Positions 1 through 3,713 of a stretch of DNA of 5,149 nucleotides are shown here, in pieces (positions within the stretch are counted from its first letter, which is position 1; every line of letters begins with the position of its first letter). Below the pieces are notes generated by a model. That model saw only the letters and a list, made by a program, of their open reading frames with translations, ran no database searches and was not told the DNA's origin. The translations under genes were made by a program, and so were the position numbers. Source of the stretch: JBDSEG01 sp039920165 (lineage in GTDB: Bacteria; Pseudomonadota; Gammaproteobacteria; Burkholderiales; Burkholderiaceae_C); assembly GCA_039920165.1 (NCBI GenBank), contig JBDSEG010000001.1:1-5149 (forward strand). Direction: 5' to 3'.

Positions 1-627
1 GGCCTCGGACACGTCGCCGACGCTCCCATTTCGTCGGGGCTGACCTGGGCGCACGCAGCCAACACCCTGAAGGACAACAAGTTCGATCCGCGGCGAGCCG
101 CCGAGCTGCTCGACGCTGCAGGGCTGCGTCCCGATGCCGACGGTGTGCGCCTGCGCATCGACCTGCTGCATTTCCCGACCTTCAACCGCGTGGGCGAGGT
201 GATTCGACAGAACCTGGCCAAGGTCGGCATCCGCGTGCAGCAGCGGCCGCTCGATCGCGCGGCGTTCGTCGACGCAGTGTTCGGCCAGCGCGCCTTCGAC
301 ACCAACCTCATCTCGTATTGCAACGGCGCCGACCCCGATTCGGGCGTGCGTCGCATGTACGCCTCGGACAACATCAGCAGCGTTCCGTTCTCAAACGCGG
401 CGGCCTATCGCAACCCGGAAGTCGACCGCCTGTTCAAGGAGGCCGGCGAGACCGACAACTATGACGAGCGTGCCCGTCTGTACGTTGAAGCCCAGCGTAT
501 CGTCGCCCGCGATCTGCCGTACTGGTGGTTGGTCGAGACCGTGGTGACCTCGGCCTGGCGTTCGCGCTTCCAGGGCTTCCAGCCGTGGTCGGGTGAGGTT
601 GCCGAACGCGCCTGGCTGCGCCCCTGA
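1..627 (+). CDS. Family 5 ABC solute-binding protein (nickel/peptide type), C-terminal part
   Basis: This is the periplasmic binding subunit of a NikA/DppA/OppA-type ABC importer, which captures substrate and hands it to the two permeases encoded downstream. The reading frame is open from base 1, so the start and the N-terminal half, including any signal peptide, lie outside the window. 208 residues remain of a family usually 500-550 long. The visible part is typical of the family's C-terminal lobe: a 'FDPRRAAELLDAAG' helix near residues 34-47, then a strand-helix segment (VIRQNLAKVGIRVQ, about 67-80), a G-A-D-P-D segment with an aromatic/Asn-rich stretch, and the helix 'EVDRLFKEAG' followed by 'YVEAQRIVARDLPYW'. 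It is 12 nt upstream of the permease gene, so they are surely co-transcribed. Nickel as substrate is inferred only from the linkage to hypF; the sequence alone does not exclude a peptide, opine or metallophore binder. Confidence 0.93.
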   Translation, partial: GLGHVADAPISSGLTWAHAANTLKDNKFDPRRAAELLDAAGLRPDADGVRLRIDLLHFPTFNRVGEVIRQNLAKVGIRVQQRPLDRAAFVDAVFGQRAFDTNLISYCNGADPDSGVRRMYASDNISSVPFSNAAAYRNPEVDRLFKEAGETDNYDERARLYVEAQRIVARDLPYWWLVETVVTSAWRSRFQGFQPWSGEVAERAWLRP

Positions 628-639
628 TCCGGGGCGCCG

Positions 640-1614
640 ATGACGGCGCTCGCGTCGGCGTTGCGTGCCGTCGCCGCCGGCGTCGCCACATGGCTCCTCA
701 TCCAGACGTTGCTCTTCGTCCTCGTTCAGGCGGCGCCCGGCGGGCCCGCCGCGGCACTCGCGGGTGATTTCGCGACGCTCGAAACGCAAGCGGCGATCAC
801 GCGCAGCTATGCGCTCGACCGTCCCGTCACGGTTCAATACGCTTCCTTCCTGAAGGGCATGGCCGCAGGGGACTTCGGCATCTCGTACCAGTACCGGCGA
901 CCGGTCACCGAGCTGATCGCCGACCGCCTCGGCCCGACACTGGCACTGATGCTGAGCGCACTCGCGATTTCGGTTTTCGTCGGCCGCGCGCTCGGCATCT
1001 GGGCGGCGACACGCCGCGATGGCGGTCGATGGGTGGCCCTGATGGCGGCTGCGGTCCACGCCCTGCCGGTGTTCTGGGTCGGCCAGTTGCTGATGCTGAG
1101 CCTGGGTTTTCAGCTCGCCTGGTTTCCTCTATCGGGAATGAGCGACCTGCGCCACGAGGCGAGCGGCCTCGCCGGCGCCGTCGACCTGGCCTGGCACGCC
1201 GTGCTGCCGGTGCTGACTCTTTCGCTGCAGCAGATCGGCTTTTTCGTGACCGTCGCCTATGCCAAGGCCCGGCTGGAAAGCGAGCAAGGCTACGTCCGCG
1301 CCGCCCGGGCACGCGGGCTCACCGAACGAGCCGTCGTGTGGGGACACGTCTCTCGCAACGTCGCTCCGCAACTCGCCACCGCGACGCTGAACCATGTCGG
1401 CATGCTCTTCACCGGTGCCGTTCTCGTCGAGACGCTGTTCGCCTGGCCTGGCCTGGGTCGGCTTCTCACCGCGGCGATCCTGAGCCGCGACCATCCGGTT
1501 CTGCTCGGCGTCTTCGCCTTGATCACCTCTGCGGTGATCGTCTGCAGCGTTCTGGCTGCGCTCGTGCAGACGCGACTCGACCCGCGCATCGCTGACCAGC
1601 GGGACGTCGCATGA
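640..1614 (+). CDS. nikB: ABC importer permease, NikB/DppB type
   Basis: This is one of the two inner-membrane subunits that form the translocation channel of a nickel/dipeptide-type ABC importer. At 324 residues it has the normal length. The first membrane helix is at about 11-31 and is followed by the conserved APGGP segment. 'AAGDFGISYQYRRPV' (75-89) is the periplasmic family signature, and 'LPVFWVGQLLML...WFPLSG' lies at 142-166. The cytoplasmic EAA coupling loop that contacts the ATPase is at about 218-243 (YVRAARARGL...). The ATG at 640 is 12 nt after the binding-protein stop. The G-rich stretch in front (CGGGG) is only a weak ribosome site, so coupling to the upstream gene is likely. 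The stop TGA overlaps an ATG (ATGA, 1611-1614), normally the start of the second permease, which here is displaced by 1.2 kb. The gene symbol reflects family and context; substrate is inferred. Confidence 0.92.
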   Translation: MTALASALRAVAAGVATWLLIQTLLFVLVQAAPGGPAAALAGDFATLETQAAITRSYALDRPVTVQYASFLKGMAAGDFGISYQYRRPVTELIADRLGPTLALMLSALAISVFVGRALGIWAATRRDGGRWVALMAAAVHALPVFWVGQLLMLSLGFQLAWFPLSGMSDLRHEASGLAGAVDLAWHAVLPVLTLSLQQIGFFVTVAYAKARLESEQGYVRAARARGLTERAVVWGHVSRNVAPQLATATLNHVGMLFTGAVLVETLFAWPGLGRLLTAAILSRDHPVLLGVFALITSAVIVCSVLAALVQTRLDPRIADQRDVA

Positions 1615-1691
1615 GCGAACAGCGCGCCCTGTTCGAATGGATCGAATGGAGCACCCCGAGCGTGATGGCCCAAACCCGCGACCCGCTTTAA
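1611..1691 (+). pseudogene. 26-codon dead-end ORF at the ATGA overlap; possible original nikC start
   Basis: An ATG overlapping the nikB stop by the ATGA arrangement opens a reading frame that ends at TAA 1689-1691 after 26 codons. It begins Met-Ser, as does the present nikC frame (GTG AGC at 2838), and the two sites share TGAGCG. The simplest reading is that this is the ancestral, translationally coupled nikC start, cut off from its gene by the DNA inserted behind it. After the first two or three codons the peptide (containing FEWIEW, from a 9-bp tandem repeat) resembles nothing I recognise. It may be translated by coupling to nikB but is unlikely to be functional. An alternative is that it is the start of an unrelated gene that was truncated. 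Confidence 0.45.
1633..1650 (+). repeat. Perfect 9-bp tandem duplication (TCGAATGGA x2)
   Basis: TCGAATGGA occurs twice head to tail with no mismatch. In the frame of the 1611 ORF it gives F-E-W-I-E-W, and in the next frame R-M-D-R-M-E. It lies immediately inside the presumed left edge of the inserted DNA. It may be a slippage product or part of an old element end; no function can be assigned. Confidence 0.85.
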
Positions 1692-1792
1692 CCGGCTGCG
1701 TAACCGACTACGACTGCCGGTATGCGAAGCTGAGCGCGGAGGTCGCCTTGACGGCGGACCAACGCGATTGGTTGTCGGTGCAGCGACGGTAG
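1637..1792 (+). other. Possible 51-residue ORF or gene fragment, unknown
   Basis: An ATG at 1637 (inside the 9-bp tandem repeat) opens a 51-residue frame ending at TAG 1790-1792. No ribosome binding site precedes it. The C-terminal half (CVTDYDCRYAKLSAEV, then LTADQRDWLSVQRR) reads like real protein and is loosely reminiscent of the 'Q-R-x-W-L' region of LprI/DUF1311-type small secreted proteins, but the match is too short to rely on. It overlaps the dead-end ORF from 1611 in another frame. It may be the tail of a truncated gene carried by the inserted segment. Apart from this, 1692-1830 shows nothing I can name. Confidence 0.2.
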
Positions 1793-1830
1793 CGCGGCGC
1801 CGCTCGCAAGACCGCCCGCGCAGGAAGGGT

Positions 1831-2310
1831 TCAGGCGGCGCGAGCCGGGGTGGCGCCAGGAACCGGCTCGCGCGGCGAAACGACTTCACCGCCGAGAGCC
1901 GCCGCCATGCGGCGCGGCAGCCAAGCAAAGGCAATCAGCGAAAGCGACAAGAAGATATGTTGCGCCGTCATCTGGAAGGTGGCCATAGAGCCACGAAGGG
2001 GATGGCTCATCACCGTATCGGCCAAGGCGGACACGCACAACATCCCGGTCGCGAGCCACAGCACCGATAAGGCAGCGATGCCGCTGCGCACGGTCGGACC
2101 GCAGTCGCAGGCGCGTTCCGGTTTTACGGCCACGACGATGCCCGCCGCAGCAAGCAGCGCAGAAAACGGAAAGATGAACGCGTAGAAGCCTGTCACCGCA
2201 TGCATCTGCGTCGCATATTTGAAGGGAATGTAAACCGCGAGGCTCGCCGCAGCGGCGAACAATGCGACGCGGAACAGCCAGCCGAGAATGTGAGTTTGTC
2301 GTGTTTGCAT
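1831..2310 (-). CDS. Hypothetical four-helix inner-membrane protein
   Basis: I do not recognise this 159-residue protein. It has four hydrophobic segments at about residues 9-28, 38-62, 76-97 and 113-131. Charged residues cluster in the N-terminus, in the loop at 63-75 (K63, R66, R75) and after helix 4 (R133, R134), which predicts both ends and the middle loop in the cytoplasm. That loop holds a Cys-Asp-Cys (68-70). His residues lie just before helix 2 (H37) and in helix 4 (H118); whether they or the cysteines bind a metal or haem is unknown. The tail from 140 on is Pro/Ala-rich. The start is well supported: AGGGG lies 7 nt before the ATG on the minus strand. It runs opposite to the transporter and hypF genes, within the inserted segment, so it is probably a passenger gene with its own promoter. 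I could not identify a convincing -35/-10 pair in 2311-2463. Confidence 0.72.
   Translation of the reverse strand: MQTRQTHILGWLFRVALFAAAASLAVYIPFKYATQMHAVTGFYAFIFPFSALLAAAGIVVAVKPERACDCGPTVRSGIAALSVLWLATGMLCVSALADTVMSHPLRGSMATFQMTAQHIFLSLSLIAFAWLPRRMAAALGGEVVSPREPVPGATPARAA
1835..1876. repeat. Strong inverted repeat at the 3' end of the membrane-protein gene
   Basis: GCGCGAGCCGG (1838-1848) pairs perfectly with CCGGCTCGCGC (1863-1873), and beyond one mismatch two further pairs extend the arms to 1835-1876. The 14-nt loop contains the palindrome TGGCGCCA (1851-1858). It lies within the last 15 or so codons of the minus-strand gene, two bases from its stop codon. There is no T-run on either side, so it is not a standard intrinsic terminator; it could still protect the mRNA 3' end or limit read-through. 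A REP-like palindromic repeat is another option. Confidence 0.7.
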
Positions 2311-2394
2311 TATCTTGCCCCTGCACTTGTCGCCAGCTTACGCCACACCGACCGGACTTGCGATGTTTAACCGTCATGTGACCGCCCTGATACG

Positions 2395-2415
2395 GCCCGC
2401 GATCGACACGCGGGC
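2395..2415. repeat. Small inverted repeat in the gap before the IS3 end
   Basis: GCCCGCG (2395-2401) and CGCGGGC (2409-2415) form a perfect 7-bp stem with a 7-nt loop. It stands in the 153-base gap (2311-2463) between the start of the minus-strand membrane-protein gene and the IS3-type end. It may be a hairpin in the leader of that gene or an operator; no T-run follows. Nothing else in this gap is recognisable. Confidence 0.5.
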
Positions 2416-2463
2416 GCAACGACTGGTGCGTCTCGGCATCTGCGCGGACGCGCGGACCGAACC

Positions 2464-2590
2464 TGAAGTTGACCCGTCTTCGTGGACACCTTACCGTGAG
2501 CAACGAAAGGAGTCCGCAATGCCCGCACCCCGACCGCCGTACCGGGCGGAATTCCGACGACAGATCATCGAGCTTGCCGGCGCTGGCAAA
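2464..2590 (+). mobile_element. Left end of an IS3-family insertion sequence, truncated
   Basis: The stretch starts with TGAAGTTGACCCGTCTTCG, which has the TG start and general look of IS3-family terminal inverted repeats, followed about 55 bases later by the ATG of an OrfA-like frame, the usual spacing for such elements. Homology stops after about 24 codons, where the sequence joins IS110-derived DNA lying in the other orientation. The rest of orfA, the whole of orfB and the right end are missing, so the element is dead. Confidence 0.7.
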
Positions 2591-2647
2591 ATGCCGGGTT
2601 TGAGCTGCTTGCGAAGGGCAGCGGCGCCGCGTTCGTTGACGCGGTGA
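2519..2647 (+). pseudogene. IS3-family OrfA fragment with a chimeric tail
   Basis: The ATG at 2519 is preceded by a very good ribosome site (AAAGGAG at 2506-2512, 6 nt spacing). The first residues, MPAPRPPYRAEFRRQIIEL, are the typical start of IS3-type OrfA proteins (a basic Y-x-A-E-F-R helix opening the DNA-binding helix-turn-helix region). After about residue 23 the frame runs antisense through the IS110 fragment and ends at TGA 2645-2647, giving a 43-residue product instead of roughly 90-100. The helix-turn-helix is incomplete, so no DNA-binding function is expected. Confidence 0.72.
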
Positions 2648-2697
2648 ACCTGGAATACGTTCTTGGCGAGATCCAATCCGCCAGTCGTGATCTTCAT
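2596..2697 (-). pseudogene. IS110-family transposase, N-terminal fragment
   Basis: Reading leftwards from the ATG at 2697, the frame gives MKITTGGLDLAKNVFQVH and continues to about KQLKP, the conserved N-terminus of IS110-type DEDD recombinases. D9 corresponds to the first catalytic Asp of the RuvC-like domain (the usual 'G-[IL]-D-L-A-K' motif, here G-L-D-L-A-K). The natural ribosome site is kept (GGAGG, 6 nt before the ATG on the minus strand). Only about 34 of roughly 330-350 residues remain. After about 2596 the frame passes antisense through the IS3 fragment and stops at 2491-2493. The other catalytic acids and the C-terminal serine region are gone, so it cannot be active. Confidence 0.85.
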
Positions 2698-2837
2698 CGG
2701 CTGCCTCCGTTGTGCAACCGGGCGAGATCGCCCGCTCACACTCTGTCAGCCGGCGGACGCCAAAGAGAGGGGGCGTCCATTCCAGTAGCCCTGCACCGAG
2801 GTGCACCGACAGCCCTCAACAACCGAGAGGTTGCCTT
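2698..2837 (-). other. Non-coding end of the IS110-type element with four stem-loops
   Basis: This is the stretch upstream of the transposase fragment, reaching to the start of nikC. It folds into four perfect small hairpins: GGGCG/CGCCC (2720-2733), GGACGCC/GGCGTCC (2755-2778, 10-nt loop), TGCAC/GTGCA (2792-2805) and CAACC/GGTTG (2820-2833). Elements of the IS110 group are known to carry a structured guide ('bridge') RNA in the non-coding end upstream of the transposase, whereas in the related IS1111 group it lies downstream. The N-terminal fragment is too short for me to assign the subgroup. The hairpins fit a bridge-RNA remnant, but this is an inference. Confidence 0.4.
2820..2833 (+). promoter_or_regulatory. 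Hairpin containing the nikC ribosome binding site
   Basis: CAACC (2820-2824) pairs with GGTTG (2829-2833) around a GAGA tetraloop of the stable GNRA class. The purine run GAGAGG (2825-2830), the only plausible Shine-Dalgarno sequence for the GTG at 2838 (7 nt away), lies in the loop and the first two bases of the 3' arm. The stem is short, so it may only modulate initiation. The sequence appears to derive from the IS110-type end rather than from the transporter operon. Confidence 0.5.
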
Positions 2838-3659
2838 GTGAGCGGGACTCGTACCCCGATCTCCCGGCGCTCGGCGCTAACAGTTGTCACGGCCCTTCTG
2901 GCCGCGGCGGTGCTACTCCTGCCGTACTACGTTCGCATCGACCCGCAAGAGCCGAGTGCGGCGGCCTTCCTGCCTCCTTCGCTTGCTCATCCGTTCGGCA
3001 CCGACGACCTCGGCCGAGACCTCATGACCGCCCTCGCTTTCGGTGGCCGCGCTTCACTGATCTCAGGCAGCCTGGTCACGATCGGCGCCACAGTTCTCGC
3101 GCTGATCATCGGCGTCATCGCCGGGATGGCAGACAGCCGAACGGATCGCCTGCTCACCCGTCTCATGGACGTCAGCCAGATCGTGCCGCGATTCTTTCTT
3201 GCCTTGCTGGCGAGCGCCTGGCTGGGTCCGGGCTGGGTTCAGCTCGCCATCATCCTTGCCCTGACGGGATGGGCAACGCTGGCGCGACTGGTTCGTGCCG
3301 AGTCGCGCTCGCTCAGAAGCGCCGCGTTCGTCGAAGCGGCGCTGTTGCTCGGTGCGAGCCGCGCTTCGGTCGCCGTCCGCCACCTGATCCCGAACATGCT
3401 GCCGCTCGCACTGCCGCAATTGCCGTTGATCTTTTCGAGTGCCCTGCTCATCGAAGCGGGGCTCAGCTTTCTGGGGGCTGGTGATCCGAATCGACTGAGC
3501 TGGGGCACGTTGGTTCAGTCGGGCCAGGCCAACGCCTTGCGTGCGTGGTGGCTGGTCCTTTTTCCCGGCCTCGCGCTCGCGCTGGTCTGCGCCGGGCTGA
3601 CCCTGCTGGCATTGACGGCCAGCAAGTCGGCGTATGGTGAGCGCACGCTCGACATGTAA
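2838..3659 (+). CDS. nikC: ABC importer permease, NikC/DppC type
   Basis: This is the second channel-forming membrane subunit of the importer, partner of the NikB-type protein. With GTG 2838 as start it has 273 residues, near the family's usual 270-300. Features in order: first membrane helix about 13-32; the diagnostic 'HPFGTDDLGRD' at 51-61; several further membrane helices; the EAA coupling loop at about 163-189 (FVEAALLLGAS...IPNMLP); 'GLSFLGAGDP' and 'SWGTL' towards the end. The GTG is preferred because GAGAGG lies 7 nt upstream and because the 42 in-frame codons before it encode the non-coding IS110 end, not NikC-like sequence. Originally the gene probably began at the ATGA overlap with nikB. 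Its N-terminus is short, so a few residues may have been lost. Co-expression with nikB now depends on transcription through 1.2 kb of foreign DNA or on a new promoter. Nickel as substrate is inferred from hypF next door. Confidence 0.9.
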   Translation: MSGTRTPISRRSALTVVTALLAAAVLLLPYYVRIDPQEPSAAAFLPPSLAHPFGTDDLGRDLMTALAFGGRASLISGSLVTIGATVLALIIGVIAGMADSRTDRLLTRLMDVSQIVPRFFLALLASAWLGPGWVQLAIILALTGWATLARLVRAESRSLRSAAFVEAALLLGASRASVAVRHLIPNMLPLALPQLPLIFSSALLIEAGLSFLGAGDPNRLSWGTLVQSGQANALRAWWLVLFPGLALALVCAGLTLLALTASKSAYGERTLDM

Positions 3660-3674
3660 ATGGATCCAACGAGT

Positions 3675-3699
3675 GCCATGATGCGATCGGCCATGATGC
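3675..3699 (+). repeat. Direct repeat GCCATGATGC, 15-bp period, before hypF
   Basis: GCCATGATGC occurs at 3675-3684 and 3690-3699. Each copy carries two ATG codons in frame with hypF, so there are four possible starts upstream of the chosen one. A period of exactly five codons keeps the frame open. It lies in the 54-nt gap between nikC and hypF. It may be a small duplication or a binding site; no regulator can be named. Confidence 0.6.
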
Positions 3700-3700
3700 C

Positions 3701-3705
3701 GGAGG
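3701..3705 (+). promoter_or_regulatory. Ribosome binding site deciding the hypF start
   Basis: GGAGG, 8 nt before the ATG at 3714, is the best Shine-Dalgarno sequence in the nikC-hypF gap. The upstream in-frame ATGs (3678, 3681, 3693, 3696) lack one. This favours 3714 as the start of hypF. Confidence 0.75.
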
Positions 3706-3713
3706 TGCGAGCG

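Larger units (their letters stand above)
1618..2838. mobile_element. Composite inserted segment separating nikB from nikC
   Basis: This stretch interrupts what should be an overlapping nikB-nikC pair. It contains a minus-strand orphan membrane-protein gene, the left end of an IS3-family element and the 5' part of an IS110-family element facing it. Neither element is complete, and no full transposase, integrase or long terminal repeat is visible, so the segment as it stands cannot move by itself. It looks like the residue of several successive insertions and deletions. The boundaries are inferred from the end of nikB, the beginning of NikC homology and the shared TGAGCG, so the exact edges could be a few bases off. 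Confidence 0.55.
1612..2844. repeat. TGAGCG direct repeats bounding the 1.2-kb segment (1612-1617 and 2839-2844)
   Basis: Identical hexamers lie at the two places where the transporter operon is left and re-entered, CATGAGCGAAC on the left and TTGTGAGCGGGAC on the right. They could be a 6-bp target-site duplication made when a transposable segment inserted at the nikC start codon. Six bases is short, and a bacterial gene start beginning NTGAGC is common, so chance cannot be excluded. IS110-type elements usually make no or very short duplications, so a 6-bp repeat would point to another mechanism. Confidence 0.4.

Noticed and set aside
391..1059. 222-codon minus-strand frame over the binding-protein/permease junction
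   Set aside because: Antisense shadow of two clear genes; composition is charged and low in hydrophobic core residues, with no recognisable family.
2315..2518. Upstream extension of the IS3 OrfA-like frame
   Set aside because: It would read through the IS terminal repeat and the gap before it; the ATG at 2519 has a strong ribosome site and matches the usual OrfA start.
1886..2806. 306-codon minus-strand frame through the insert
   Set aside because: It runs in another frame through the membrane-protein gene, the IS3 end and the IS110 end, so it cannot be a single real protein; Cys/Arg-rich composition is typical of a shadow frame.
2712..2837. Upstream extension of nikC to GTG 2712
   Set aside because: The 42 extra residues come from the stem-loop-rich non-coding IS110 end and do not resemble a NikC N-terminus. 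GTG 2838 has a ribosome site at proper distance.
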